64,000 nt of DNA from Lampris incognitus (lineage: Eukaryota; Chordata; Actinopteri; Lampriformes; Lampridae): the NCBI RefSeq assembly GCF_029633865.1, contig NC_079212.1:87408986-87472985 (forward strand), read 5' to 3'. This document shows positions 1 through 10,497 of this stretch, piece by piece. Made by a program: the position numbers and the translations under genes. The notes under the pieces are model-generated. The model searched no databases and had not been told where the DNA came from. It saw only the letters and a program-made list of their open reading frames with translations. The number at the start of each line of letters is the position of its first letter. The first letter of the stretch is position 1.

Positions 1-160
1 ATCTGTTTGTTTGTGTTTTTATCAACTTGTCAATATGGCAGCAGAATTCCTTACCCAATATCCAAACACGACGGAGGACAGTTAGTCCTCAGCGCTCACC
101 GTCCGAGCGACGGGGAGATGCCGAGTCAGGCAAGAAGCCCGGCGAGCATCTTTGTCTCAG

Positions 161-380
161 ACCCTAAACCCAACCCTAACCCTAACCCTACCCCTAAATC
201 TACCCCTACCCCTAACCCTTACCCTACCCCTAACCCAACCCCTACCCCTAACCCAACCCCTACCCCTACCCCTAACCCTTACACTAACCCTACCCCTACC
301 CCTACTCCTAACCCTACCCCTAAACCCAACCCTAACGCTAACGCTACCCCTACCCCTAACCCTAACCCTACCCCTAACCC
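161..380. repeat. Degenerate telomere-like (CCCTAA)n tract
   Basis: About 220 bases of CCCTAA-like units with many CCCCTA, CCCAAC and CCCTTA variants. It is an interstitial telomere-like repeat and not a chromosome end, because complex sequence lies on both sides. The open frames across it come from the lack of stop codons in the repeat and are not genes. Confidence 0.85.
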
Positions 381-567
381 ACTGCAGACACTAAAAAGAT
401 CCGTTTTCTGCAGAGACTGCGCGTGCACGGCCCACATCGGAGGACCGGGGATGTCATCACACATTCAATGACGTCAGACACTTGTTTCATTCTGAGCTTG
501 GTCAGCTTGTCAGGATAAGCATGGCCCTATTCCGCAACTCAAAGGGCAACATAATTCTGTCCAAAGC

Positions 568-635
568 ACGCACGCGCACGCACGCACGCACGCACGCTCG
601 CGCACACACACACACACAACACACACACACACACA
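568..635. repeat. (ACGC)n/(AC)n microsatellite
   Basis: Compound simple repeat of CACG units passing into CA units. The flanks, about 381-567 and 636-1120, show no recognisable gene. Confidence 0.9.
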
Positions 636-1136
636 ATTTCTCATTGAATTTAACCTGAGGAAATAACTGCGGTAAAAAACGACCGCTCGACAGCGTGGGG
701 ACACGAGGCCACGGCTATAATATTCCCCAGCTACTTCCACTCTGGGGATGTGACAGGCTGGGCTCTGCTGCTCCCATTTCTGGCTGCAGGTGTGGAATGG
801 GGCAGGCGGGGGGGGGCGGGGAGGGAAAGGGATCTATAAGAGGCACATCCTCCGGAGTGCAGTTACCCCCGCATCCCACCCTCTCCACTGCACGTGATTC
901 TGTTAGCGATCAGATACTCTGTCTTTCCTCTTCCGTCCCTTTCTGTTCTTTCACACGGACGGTGGCGCTGCAGAGTACCCGTCTTATCACTGCAGAGCCT
1001 GGCAATACATCGATATCACGAGGTGAGACTGGATGTGTTGTGGGCCTGTGCTTCTGGTAATATGGTGATATAACTTAAATATTGTCATTCGGGGAAGAAT
1101 AAAATATTCTGATTCCGATTCCCTGGTCTTAAAGGC

Positions 1137-1200
1137 CGCATTACAGTACAACCTCATTCAGCAGACGCTTTTATCCAAAGTGACGTGTACACCTGAGAGT
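1137..1200. repeat. Fragment of a common teleost dispersed repeat
   Basis: Contains CATTCAGCAGACGCTTTTATCC followed by AAAGTGAC, a string familiar from a very abundant fish interspersed repeat. Both ends are unclear, so only the recognisable core is given. The class (SINE-like or DNA-transposon-derived) is not certain. Confidence 0.5.
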
Positions 1201-1367
1201 TAATACAACACAAGCAAGGATCTAGTCAGGGGGCGACAACGCAAGTAAGTGCCAAAAAAACTGGGTTCAAGTCCGATAAGACATAGATGTCAACAGGCAG
1301 TGCACAAAGGCAATTCATAGGGTGCATAGAAGTGATTTTTTTGGTATTTTTATTATAAAGTATCTCC

Positions 1368-2007
1368 ACAGCGCTGTAAAGGAGTCTCCCCTCATAAAGT
1401 ATCATAGGGGGGAGACACAGCGCTGTAAAGGAGTCTCCCCTCATAACATATCATACCGGGGGAGACACAGCGCTGTAAAGGAGTCTCCCCTCATAACATA
1501 TCATACCGGGGGAGACACAGCGCTGTAATGGAGTCTCCCCTCATAAAGTATCATACCGGGGGAGACACAGCGTTGTAAAGGAGTCTCCCCTCATAACATA
1601 TCATACCGGGGGAGACACAGCGCTGTAAAGGAGTCTCCCCTCATAACATATCATACCGGGGGAGACACAGCGCTGTAAAGGAGTCTCCCCTCATAACATA
1701 TCATACCGGGGGAGACACAGCGCTGTAAAGGAGTCTCCCCTCATAACATATCATACCGGGGGAGACACAGCGCTGTAAAGGAGTCTCCCCTCATAACATA
1801 TCATACCGGGGGAGACACAGCGCTGTAAAGGAGTCTCCCCTCATAACATATCATACCGGGGGAGGCACGGCGCTGTAAAGGAGTCTCCCCCCATAAAATA
1901 TCATACCGGGGGAGACACAGCGCTGTAAAGGAGTCTCCCCTCATAACATATCATACCGGGGGAGACACAGCGCTGTAAAGGAGTCTCCCCCTCATAAAAT
2001 ATCATAC
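1368..2007. repeat. 50-bp minisatellite, left part
   Basis: About 13 tandem copies of a 50-bp unit; the marker GAGTCTCCCC recurs at 1381, 1431, 1481 and so on to 1981. Within the unit, GGGGGAGACAC and GGAGTCTCCCC can pair as a hairpin (GGAGAC/GTCTCC). The array is cut at 2007 by retroelement copy A and resumes at 6427. It resembles a CRISPR repeat only superficially: the units are contiguous and have no variable spacers. Confidence 0.95.
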
Positions 2008-2250
2008 TGTAGAGCCGAAGTAACGGAGAAGACCGTAGGTTCACACTTTAGCCGTGTAGGCAACTTTCTTTAATCCACGGTAAATCAGCGAGACAAACAC
2101 AACCCACAGCTCGACTGAGCGGAGGTGGCAAGAATAACCAGAAAACTGGCTGGACAACCATAACTTAACCCTGCGTTAACCTGCCAGGGCAACCATGACT
2201 TAACCCTTAGTTCCTGGGTTGAATTCTGTCCCCAATACGTGTCCACCACA
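2008..2250 (-). repeat. 3' LTR of copy A
   Basis: 243-bp LTR that reads TGTGGTGG...GCTCTACA on the minus strand (TG...CA ends). A purine-rich stretch just upstream in the sense direction (complement of 2251-2268, GGGGGGGCTCA) is the likely polypurine tract. Confidence 0.9.
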
Positions 2251-2271
2251 TGAGCCCCCCCAGAATTCGCC

Positions 2272-5200
2272 CTAGTAATCGAAGTCAGGCAGGCGCGGGG
2301 GGACGACAGGCCGTCCGCGGCGGCTCCGGATAACAGGGGCCGGAGTGTCTGTGGGAGGCATTGACGCGGGCCTGTGGAGGTCGGCCTGAGGAGCAGAAGA
2401 GGCAGCTCGGGCCTCCACGGGGGGAGGAGGCGGAGCCGGGGGACGACCGCGACGAGGAGGTTGGGCTAACTCCAACGGCTGCGTCAAGTCCAGGTGTGCG
2501 GGTTTAACTCGGTCCACTGAAACATGCTCGGCCGTGCCCCCAAAATCCACCACCAGGTGCTTAGTTCCCCGTTCCAGGACGCGGAAGGGGCCGTCATAAG
2601 GGGGTTGCAGAGGGGGGGCGGTGTGCGTCGTGACGGATGAACACGTAGTCCGCTGACTGCAGACCTGGGGGCACCTGGGACACCGGAGCGCCGTGTTGGG
2701 CGGTAGGGACGGGTGTGAAAGCTCTGACCCCGTCCAGCAAGGAGGCTCGTTGGTCCACAGCTGACCAGGGACGCGTTGCATTGGGCATGAAATCGCCTGG
2801 GACTCGCAGCGGCGTACCGTACACCAGCTCCGCAGAGGAGGCTTGTAGGTCTTCCTTCGGGGCGGTCCGCAGGCCCAGCATGACCCATGGGAGCTTGTCG
2901 ACCCAGTTGCAGTCCTTGAGAGTAGCCCGAAGCGCAGCCTTCATGGACCGGTGGAAGCGCTCACATAGGCCGTTCGCCTGAGGGTGGTAGGCGGTAGTGC
3001 GATGAAGCTTGACGCCCAGAGCCTCACCCACAGCATTCCATAGCTCTGAGGTAAACTGTGGCCCGCGGTCAGATGAAAGGTCGGAAGGCGTACCGAAACG
3101 TGAGACCCACGACCCAATAAAAGCCCGGGCCACATCAGCAGACGTCGTGGATGCCAGGGGAACAGCTTCAGGCCAGCGCGTAGTCCTGTCCACCACAGTG
3201 AAGAGGTAGGTGAACCCATGGGAGGGGGGTAGGGGACCAACCAGGTCGACGTGGACATGGTCAAATCGTCTCTCCGGCACTGCGAAGCGTTCCAGGGGCG
3301 CCTTAATGTGGCGGTGTATCTTAGCCCGCTGACAGGCAACACACGAGTCGGCCCACGCTTTCACGTCTCTCTTAAGTCCCTCCCACACAAACTTAGCAGA
3401 GGTCAGGCGCACGGATGGCTTACCGCCTGGATGAGAGAGGCCGTGCACAGCTTCAAATACGGGGCGTCTCCAGCTGTGCGGGACGATGGGCCTGGGCTGT
3501 CCTGTGGAGACGTCACACAGGAGGGTGACACCTGTGTCGCTGAAAGGAACATCCTGCAGGCGGAGCCCCGTGTCGGAGGCCCGGAGACGGAGGATGCTCG
3601 GGTCCGTGGCCTGGTCAGCAGCCATCTGTGCATAGTCAAGGCCTAGGTGGACCGCTCCAATCACTGCCCTAGACAGGCAGTCAGCTACCTGGTTAGACTT
3701 ACCAGCGACGTGCTGGATGTCGGTAGTGAATTCCGAAATGTAGGAGAGTTGTCGCTGCTGGCGAGCGGACCATGGCTCGGCCGTCTTGGACATGGCAAAC
3801 GTGAGGGGCTTGTGGTCCACGTACGCAGTAAACTCGCGGCCCTCTAGCAGGAAACGGAAATGCCGGACGGCGAGCCAGAGACCGAGGAGTTCCCTGTCAA
3901 AAGTACTATACTTGCGCTCTCGGGGTGTAAGCTGGCGACTGAAAAAGGCCAAAGGCTGCCAAGCCCCCCCCACCCACTGTTCGTGAACCGCACCAACAGC
4001 ATAGTCCGATGCATCCGTGGTTATGGAAATAGGCGCTGTAGGTGAAGGATGCGCTAGCAGGGTAGCCTGGGAGAGCGCAGCTTTAGTCTCGGTGAACGCA
4101 CGGTCCCGCTCTGCTGTCCAGTCGACCGCCTGGTTGGGGGACATGCCTTTCAGCGCCTCGTACAGTGGCCGGATGATAAAGGCGGCTCGAGGAATGAAGC
4201 GGTGGTAGAATGTCACCATCCCGATGAACTCCCTGAGCGCACGAGCTGTTTGGGGGCGCGGAAAGGCCGCCACCGCTTCCACCTTTGAGGGCCGGGGGAC
4301 TGCCCCGTCCCCAGTGATGCGGTGCCCGAGGAAATCCATGGCTGTCAGCCCGAACCGGCACTTCGCCGGGTTGACGATCAGCCCATGCTGGCTGAGGCGT
4401 GTGAAGAGGGCATGAAGATGGGACAGGTGTTCTTCCTCGGAGGAGCTGGCGATGAGTATGTCGTCCAAATAGACGAAGATGAAAGGAAGGCCACGGAGCA
4501 CTGAATCCATCAGCCGCTGAAAGGACTGGGCCGCGTTTTTGAGTCCAAATGGCATTCGTAGGAATTCAAATAGGCCGAATGGGGTTGTCACCGCTGTCTT
4601 GGGGATGTCTGAGGGGTGCACGGGAACTTGATGATAACCACGGACCAGGTCGACTTTTGAGAAGACGCATTTGCCAGACAGGTTTGCAGAAAAGTCCTGG
4701 ATATGCGGGACAGGATAGCGGTCAGGCGTGGTGGCGTCATTTAGTCGGCGGTAGTCCCCGCATGGGCGCCAACCTCCATCAGGCTTAGCGACGATGTGGA
4801 GTGGGGACGCCCACGGGCTGTCAGAGCGGCGGATGATCCCCATGCGTTCCAGGTGCTCGAACTCAGACTTGGCAATGGCGAGTTTGGCGGGGTCGAGACG
4901 CCTGGCTCTGGCGTAGACCGGGGGCCCCTTCGTAGCAATGTGATGCTCCACCCCATGCTTAGCGGTGGGTGCAGAGAAGGTAGGCTGGGTGAGGTCAGGG
5001 AACTCAGCGAGGAGGCGGGTGAACTTGTCTGCCTCTGAGAGAGAGTTGGCTAGACCTGCATAGGCCGCTTCCCTCCGCGTACATGCGAAGGAGGAGAAGG
5101 TTAAGGCATCGACCAGACGGCTGTTCTGAATGTCCACTAGTAAACCGTAAGCGCACAAAAAATCAGCTCCGAGGAGGGGAAGCGTTACATTGGCCATGAC

Positions 5201-5494
5201 GAACTCCCACGTGAAACGTTGTCCACCAAAACACAGTTCTACAGACCGCACGCCGTAGGTGTGGATAGGGCTGCCGTCAGCCGTCGCCAACTGGGGGCCC
5301 CGCTCCCCGCCCATGATGTCGACGTCAGTAGCAGGGAGCACGCTTCTCTGTGCGCCCGTGTCACAAAGAAATCGCCGACCGGAGATGGTGTCGAGGATGA
5401 AGAGTAGCCTGCTCGTATCGCCAACACTCATGGCCACTACTGAGTGTTGGCCCTCTCGTTTCCCGTCGGCCTGTAGTTGCAGGGGGAACGGCAC
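2272..5494 (-). pseudogene. Pol polyprotein of copy A, frameshifted near its C-terminus
   Basis: One frame of about 966 residues covers aspartic protease (DTGAQ about residue 45), reverse transcriptase ([15 protein letters not shown] at 4462-4473), RNase H ([11 protein letters not shown]) and integrase. The integrase shows a zinc-binding HHCC region ending CVACQRAK and the catalytic D, D, E in [15 protein letters not shown] and [11 protein letters not shown]. The frame is lost at a seven-base homopolymer (2612-2618), where copy B has six. The remaining C-terminal tail ([12 protein letters not shown] onward to the stop at 2272) lies in another frame. Catalytic domains are intact, so the damage is limited to the integrase C-terminal tail. 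The 5494 boundary is a frame boundary and not an ATG; translation probably enters by frameshift from gag. Confidence 0.88.
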
Positions 5495-6129
5495 CGTTTA
5501 GCTTTCGCACCAAATCGAGCGTGGTACATACAGAGTCCAGAGGGCTTGTAGCGGTCTGATGCTGTGGCGCCCCCGTCGGGCCACGCCCGCGATGTCGGCG
5601 GGGGGCCAGTGAAGGTAGGAGCCAGCACCCCGGCATGGGAGGAACGTTGTGTAGCGACGAAGAATCGGTCAGCCTCCTTTGCCAGCTCACGGGGATCAGT
5701 GATGGTGGAGTTAGCGAGCGCAGTCTGGACGTGGGGCGGCATGTTGCGCAGAAACAGCTCCATAAACAGGAAACATGGCTTTTCTTGACCCAGTAGTTTT
5801 AACATCCTGCTCATTAGCTCCGATGGTTTGCCATCTCCCAAGCCCTGAATTGCGAAGAGGCGACGTGCTCTCTCCGTTGTTGACAGTTCAAAAGTTTCAA
5901 GGAGGAGATGTTTAAGTGCGGCGTATTTACCATCGGCCGGTGGGTTGGTTATGAAACCGCTTATCCTGGAAGCCGTAGCGCACCCCAGCGCTGCCACTAC
6001 GTAGTAGTACCTGGTCTCGTCTGCTGTTATGTCTCTGAGCGCGAACTGTGCCTCAGCCTGCGCGAACCATGTAGCCGCGGAAGACTCCCAAAACTCCGGC
6101 AGTTTAATTGCCACGGCGTTCGTAGCCAT
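5437..6129 (-). CDS. Gag protein of copy A
   Basis: A 230-residue Gag that starts at an ATG shortly after the primer-binding site. Gag forms the particle that packages the element's RNA. Residues about 5-190 look like the capsid domain of Ty3/gypsy Gag (it opens with [20 protein letters not shown]). A C-terminal zinc finger C200-X2-H203-X9-C213-X3-C217 replaces the usual CCHC knuckle; this CHCC form is characteristic of CsRn1-like elements. The protein is identical to the Gag of copy B. The pol frame overlaps its end and is displaced by -1, so Pol is probably made by programmed frameshifting (inferred). The frame is intact. Confidence 0.9.
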   Translation of the reverse strand: MATNAVAIKLPEFWESSAATWFAQAEAQFALRDITADETRYYYVVAALGCATASRISGFITNPPADGKYAALKHLLLETFELSTTERARRLFAIQGLGDGKPSELMSRMLKLLGQEKPCFLFMELFLRNMPPHVQTALANSTITDPRELAKEADRFFVATQRSSHAGVLAPTFTGPPPTSRAWPDGGATASDRYKPSGLCMYHARFGAKAKRCRSPCNYRPTGNERANTQ

Positions 6130-6181
6130 AATGTGTGTGGTTTCAGAAAACTTATCCGAAAACCGACGTCGGGGTCACCAG

Positions 6182-6422
6182 TGTAGAGCCGAAGGAACGG
6201 AGAAGACCGTAGGTTCACACTTTAGCCGTGTAGGCAACTTTCTTTAATCCACGGTAAATCAGAGAGACAACCAAACCACAGCTCGACTGAGCGGAGGTGG
6301 CAAGAATAATCAGAAAACTGGCTGGACAACCATAACTTAACCCTGCGTTAACCTGCCAGGGCAACGATGACTTAACCCTTAGTTCCTGGGTTGAATTCTG
6401 TCCCCAATACGTGTCCACCACA
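6182..6422 (-). repeat. 5' LTR of copy A
   Basis: 241-bp LTR, matching 2008-2250 except for a few substitutions and a 2-base indel near the middle. It is followed in the sense direction by one base and then the tRNA-Trp-type primer-binding site. Confidence 0.9.
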
Positions 6423-6426
6423 ATAC

Positions 6427-6613
6427 CGGGGGAGACACAGCGCTGTAAAGGAGTCTCCCCTCATAAAGTATCATACCGGGGGAGGCACAGCGCTGTAAAG
6501 GAGTCCTCCCTCATAAAATATCATACCGGGGGAGGCACAGCGCTGTAAAGGAGTCTCCCCTCATAAAATATCATACCGGGGGAGGCACAGCGCTGTAAAG
6601 GAGTCTCCCCTCA
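6427..6613. repeat. 50-bp minisatellite, right part
   Basis: Four further copies of the same 50-bp unit (GAGTCTCCCC at 6451, 6551 and 6601, with a variant at 6501). Removing copy A and one ATAC duplication rejoins this array to 1368-2007 in register. Confidence 0.93.
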
Positions 6614-7023
6614 CCCAAAGTGCGTTATTGTGCTCCGCGTCCTGCTCCGGCGGGTCTGCACTCAGACGGGGTCCCGGGTGGTCCTACTTCGACGCTCCCC
6701 GCGTGTTCCCTCGCGTGACCGGGGCTGTCCTGTCTCGGGAGGGTCGGTGACTTCCCAGGCCTCTAGCCGTGTGCTCAGTGCGCAGACGTACGGCCACGGA
6801 GGGAATGGCGCGAGCACCTGCTCGCGCGCAACTTGGAAGCTGTCACATGGCGTTAGGCTCAGCCGGCCGAGCGCGTCTCTCCCCGCGCTCCATTCACACA
6901 TGCGCATCTGGGCCGCAACAAAGCCTCCCTCGCCCTGGCGCAGGGCGCAGCAGCGCCAGCTCCTTTACACACTGGTTTCTGGGCTGCTCTTCATGTATGC
7001 ACCACACCCCCCCCCCTGTCTCG

Positions 7024-7055
<32 letters not shown>

Positions 7056-7684
7056 AGCTCACATGCTATTTGTATATATGTCTCGTCAGATGTTTACTTC
7101 TGACATGTAATCATATGATCATTATTTTGTATCATGCGCGGCTTGATTTGCACACGTGTGAGGACCCTTACTGCATGACTTACATTCATTCACCAGCCCC
7201 CAACTCTAATCTGAACTACACGCCTAGCCTTAATCCTTACTCTAATTCAACCTGATCTGAGCTCGAACCTTAACCCTAAACCCAAGCACCGGCCCTAAAA
7301 TAGACCCTTCGAGAAGTGAGGACCGGCCAACATGTCAGAATAGACATCCTCACTCTTGTACTCAAAACCTCAACACGGTCCTGATAAACATAGCTGAACG
7401 AGAACACACACACACGCACGCACACACACACACGCACACACACACACACACACACACGCACACACACGCACACACACACACATACACACACACAAAGCCT
7501 ATGCTGCTGGGTATTTGCAGGGACCCTTCCCTCCGAGGGGACGAGTGGACCCAAACCATGGCAGGAAAAAGCCCCCCCCCCCAGCAGAACGGAGCCCCCG
7601 GACCCCCTCACTGTATGTAGCATTAAGGTTTTTCCTTTAATTTGTCACCCGTCTGCATAAGTAGACGCGCGCGCGCGCACACAC

Positions 7685-7722
<38 letters not shown>

Positions 7723-7828
7723 ACACACACACACAGACGTGGTGGAGCAGCCGGGCCGTGGCCGTGGGCCGGCCACACGCGAGCTTAAGCGCATGAATAG
7801 GATGCTAGTGGGGGGCGGAGCTCCGCGC
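6614..7828. other. CpG-rich upstream flank of neurod4 with CT and CA microsatellites
   Basis: 6614-6970 is rich in CpG and holds a short hairpin (GCGCGAGCA/TGCTCGCGC near 6810-6832). A CT run lies at 7023-7055 and CA/CACG runs at 7405-7493 and 7665-7738. CANNTG E-boxes occur at about 7112-7117 (CATATG) and 7152-7157 (CACGTG). These are plausible bHLH sites upstream of a NeuroD gene but are weak evidence alone. No coding sequence is supported here. Confidence 0.5.
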
Positions 7829-7836
7829 ATTAAAAG
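7829..7836 (+). promoter_or_regulatory. TATA-like element before the inferred neurod4 exon 1
   Basis: ATTAAAAG lies about 30 bp upstream of sequence that behaves like a noncoding first exon ending in a strong splice donor. The start site is inferred, not shown. Confidence 0.4.
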
Positions 7837-7859
7837 CAGGAGTCCTGCTGAGTGACCTG

Positions 7860-8034
7860 CAGAGAGACTATCTAGGACACGCTGACAGCTCGGCCAGGGC
7901 CGCAGACCGACAACAGCAGAGTTCACCCGCGTCCGCAGGAGTGGCAGACAAGACCGCTGACCATCATCTGATCAAGAGAAAGCTCGTCAGCCACAACCAC
8001 CGACCGGCGGGGCTTTCTGGGACGACCGACACAG
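7860..8034 (+). other. neurod4: Inferred noncoding exon 1 of neurod4
   Basis: NeuroD-family genes usually have a noncoding first exon and carry the whole coding sequence in exon 2. Here ACACAG is followed by GTACGT at 8035, a good splice donor, and a matching acceptor TGTCTACAG ends at 9468, six bases before the start codon. The proposed intron is therefore 8035-9468 (1434 bp). The 5' boundary is only an estimate from the TATA-like ATTAAAAG at 7829. Confidence 0.5.
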
Positions 8035-8241
8035 GTACGTAGGGGCGAGACGCTGGTTTTACCAATGACTCGAGGGATTTAAACCGGGCTCGTTGTTCTG
8101 CTCCTTCCCCCCGCCAGACCGGGTTACCGGGTTTGGTGCTGTGAACGAAATGAATGTTTGTTTGTTTTTCCATTTAGTTTGCCAGGGTGAGAAACCCAAC
8201 TCGTACCCTTTCTCACCCGCTCGCTAAGGATTTGGTGAACT

Positions 8242-8296
8242 TCGGTTCGAACACCCCTGCTGAGGTCCTAACTCTCAGCAGGGGTGTTCGAACCGA
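8242..8296. repeat. Perfect 22-bp inverted repeat in neurod4 intron 1
   Basis: Arms 8242-8263 (TCGGTTCGAACACCCCTGCTGA) and 8275-8296 are exact reverse complements around an 11-base loop. The pairing extends imperfectly outward (CTTC/GAAG). It could be a foldback insertion or an RNA hairpin in the intron. No family was recognised. Confidence 0.85.
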
Positions 8297-8781
8297 CGAA
8301 GTGGGGCACAAGAAGGAGTCGTTATTCAGTTTTACCGCACCTAACCGGTTCAGTTGGACCTCTCGGAGGTTCGTCCTGTATTCTGAGTGGGCTCCATCAT
8401 CACGCACATACGACACACAACGCGGGACGCGGACTTGGCCTAATGTGTTTCAGCAAATAGCGGCGGAAATCCACAATTGGTGGATAGACACAATTTTTTT
8501 TTTTGACGACGTCGACGTGTAAGACCTACTCTAATTCATTGTGATCTGTCTGTCACTGATCTGGGGATGTCTAACCTTGAGTTAATCCCATGGTCTGCTT
8601 CATCCACAAAGCAAATCCTGCCATGCCCCAGATTGAAGCGGCATCCTGTAGCTGTGATTTACGAGTTCTGGAGTTCCCTGAGATTAGTGCTCAGCTCCGG
8701 CCATACTGTGGCCCAGGGCTGCGGAGACGGAGCGGAGCAGCGGACCTGGACCATCAACTAAGGCAAAAAAAATCTAAAACT

Positions 8782-8785
<4 letters not shown>

Positions 8786-8855
<70 letters not shown>

Positions 8856-8866
8856 TATATATATAA
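8786..8866. repeat. (TA)n microsatellite
   Basis: About 80 bases of alternating TA inside the inferred neurod4 intron, followed by GGTGGTGG and a G-run at 8869-8890. Confidence 0.95.
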
Positions 8867-9251
8867 AGGGTGGTGGTGGTGGGGGGGGGGTAATCACTCA
8901 TGAGTAATGGCCTCTGCAGCTAGCTAGTCCTGTTTCTGAGTCTGGCTCCTACCCTATGTAACAGAGGAACAACCAGCGCCAGTGACATCTGTGGCGTGGC
9001 AGGAAGCTGTAGGAGTTATCCAGTACTGAAGACGTCAGAACGTTTTAAACCCCCCCTCCCCCCAACCCCCATTCATCCACAATCACCAATCTCTAATTCG
9101 CTAGTAGGCCGCATGAGCTTGGTGTAGCTCATTGTGCTGAGGGATGACGCTGCTATTTACGCACTACTCCCCCCAAAAACGAGACTAACTGGGCTCTTAG
9201 CACATTATAAAATCATGTTTGCTTCAAGCAGAGACGTAGATGGATCAGTGA

Positions 9252-9294
9252 TGACGTCACTGCCAAAGGCAGATCCCTGAATCTAGATTAAAAG
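9252..9294 (+). promoter_or_regulatory. CRE (TGACGTCA) with downstream ATTAAAAG
   Basis: A perfect palindromic CREB/ATF site TGACGTCA at 9252-9259 sits 27 bases before ATTAAAAG (9287-9294), about 180 bp upstream of the coding start of neurod4 and inside the inferred intron. This could be a second, proximal promoter. It is inference from motifs only. Confidence 0.4.
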
Positions 9295-9474
9295 GCAGCA
9301 CATCAAGGAAGGGGGCCTTTCTTGTTGGGAGAACGCGGTTCAGTTTATCGTCATTTTGCGTACGAAATGAACATTTGCTGGGCCAGCTGCTAACGAAGGT
9401 CATGTAAAAAGCTATCATGAGTTGTGTTCTGCTTCTGATATTTGATGGACGTGTCCTCCTGTCTACAGAGCGCC

Positions 9475-10497
9475 ATGATGGCCAAGCCCTTTGTGAGACA
9501 AGAGCAGGCAGAAGAGGTGATCAGCCCCCTGCAGTGGATGGACGGGGACGTGAGCTCTCCTGACGGTAACGCGCCAGTCATATCACACCGCTACAGAACG
9601 AGCGGCACCAGCCACAAAGGCAGGGAGATGGGGAGTGAGGACATGGAGGAAGATGAGGAGGATGACGAGGAAGGACAGGAGGATGAGAATGGGCCTAAAC
9701 GGCGAGGGCCAAAGAGGAAGCGAATGACGAAGGCCCGCCAAGAGCGGTTCCGTGCGCGCCGCGTGAAGGCCAACGCTAGGGAGCGCTCACGCATGCACGG
9801 CCTGAACGACGCGCTGGAGAACCTGCGCGGCATCATGCCCTGCCACTCCAAGACGCAGAAACTGTCCAAGATTGAGACCCTGCGGCTGGCCCGCAACTAC
9901 ATCTGTGCCCTGTCCGAGGCCCTGGAGGGAGGCCAGTCCACAGAGAGCAGGGCCTTCATGGAGACGTTGTGTAAGGGCCTCTCGCAGCCGACCAGCAATC
10001 TGGTGGCGGGCTGCCTTCAGTTTGGCCAGGCCCCTGCTGTAGGAGAGGGGCCAGAGGACAGACACGGAGCACGGGGGGGAATCCCGACAGCTCTCGGTGG
10101 GGTTGGCACAGCGGTATGCCCATTGGGCTACTCCTCCCCAGGCCTACCAAGTCCTCCTTACGGCACCTTGGACACGGCTCACCTCGTCCACCTGAGGGCC
10201 ATGAAGGCGGGTGTGTATGACAACCACTCCCCAAATGACTGCAGCATGGGCACACCTCCCTATGACGGCCCTCCTACGCCGCCTCTCAGCATTGGCGGCA
10301 ACTTTGTGCCCAAGCAGGAGCCCTCGCCCCGCTTCTTGCCCCCGCACCACTACCCCACCTCCTCCTTAGACCCGGCAGTGAACCAGGGACAGGTCCTGTT
10401 TCAGGCAGCCGGCTATGATGTGCACTTGGAGGTGCCATATGACTACCACCCACCCCACATGCCCCCTCCACAAATGCCCTCCGTTTACAGAGACTAG
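9475..10497 (+). CDS. neurod4: NeuroD-family bHLH transcription factor, NeuroD4-like
   Basis: A 340-residue proneural bHLH factor. NeuroD4 dimerises with E-proteins, binds E-boxes in the nucleus and drives neuronal differentiation. Seen here: an acidic stretch (about residues 51-72), a basic nuclear-localisation run ([11 protein letters not shown], 74-84), a bHLH domain (about 94-147, with [20 protein letters not shown]) and a conserved Neuro_bHLH region ([38 protein letters not shown]). [12 protein letters not shown] and [11 protein letters not shown] favour NeuroD4 over NeuroD1, 2 and 6. The start at 9475 was chosen because a splice acceptor ends at 9468, so an in-frame upstream ATG at 9442 is intronic; a second ATG follows at once. 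The coding region is one exon, as usual for the family. Odd points: helix 2 has NYICALSE where the family has NYIWALSE (C144), PCHSK replaces PCYSK (H124), and the C-terminus ends VYRD without the usual TIFxD-type ending. Confidence 0.93.
   Translation: MMAKPFVRQEQAEEVISPLQWMDGDVSSPDGNAPVISHRYRTSGTSHKGREMGSEDMEEDEEDDEEGQEDENGPKRRGPKRKRMTKARQERFRARRVKANARERSRMHGLNDALENLRGIMPCHSKTQKLSKIETLRLARNYICALSEALEGGQSTESRAFMETLCKGLSQPTSNLVAGCLQFGQAPAVGEGPEDRHGARGGIPTALGGVGTAVCPLGYSSPGLPSPPYGTLDTAHLVHLRAMKAGVYDNHSPNDCSMGTPPYDGPPTPPLSIGGNFVPKQEPSPRFLPPHHYPTSSLDPAVNQGQVLFQAAGYDVHLEVPYDYHPPHMPPPQMPSVYRD

Larger units (their letters stand above)
2008..6422 (-). mobile_element. Ty3/gypsy LTR retrotransposon copy A (CsRn1/Kabuki-like)
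   Basis: Complete 4415-bp element on the minus strand, bounded by LTRs at 6182-6422 (5') and 2008-2250 (3') and by the target duplication ATAC (2004-2007 and 6423-6426). The primer-binding site (complement of 6166-6180, TGGTGACCCCGACGT) matches the 3' end of tRNA-Trp. The Gag zinc finger is C-X2-H-X9-C-X3-C. Both traits are known marks of the CsRn1/Kabuki lineage. The order is gag, protease, reverse transcriptase, RNase H, integrase. No env is present. The two LTRs differ at about 5-6 places, including a small indel, so A looks older than copy B. The insertion lies inside the 50-bp minisatellite. Confidence 0.93.

Noticed and set aside
7..471. 154-codon frame rich in PTPNPNP
   Set aside because: It is the translation of the CCCTAA-like repeat, lacks an ATG at its start and has similar open frames in other phases.
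1368..2007. CRISPR-like regular 50-bp repeat with internal dyad
   Set aside because: Units are contiguous with no unique spacers, the organism is a vertebrate and no cas genes are present. It is a minisatellite.
8187..8522. 111-codon frame in neurod4 intron 1
   Set aside because: No recognisable domain, crosses the 22-bp hairpin, and lies within the inferred intron.
9442..9474. Upstream in-frame ATG giving an 11-residue longer NeuroD4
   Set aside because: A splice acceptor (TGTCTACAG) ends at 9468, between this ATG and the one at 9475. The family's proteins begin near MxK/MAK.
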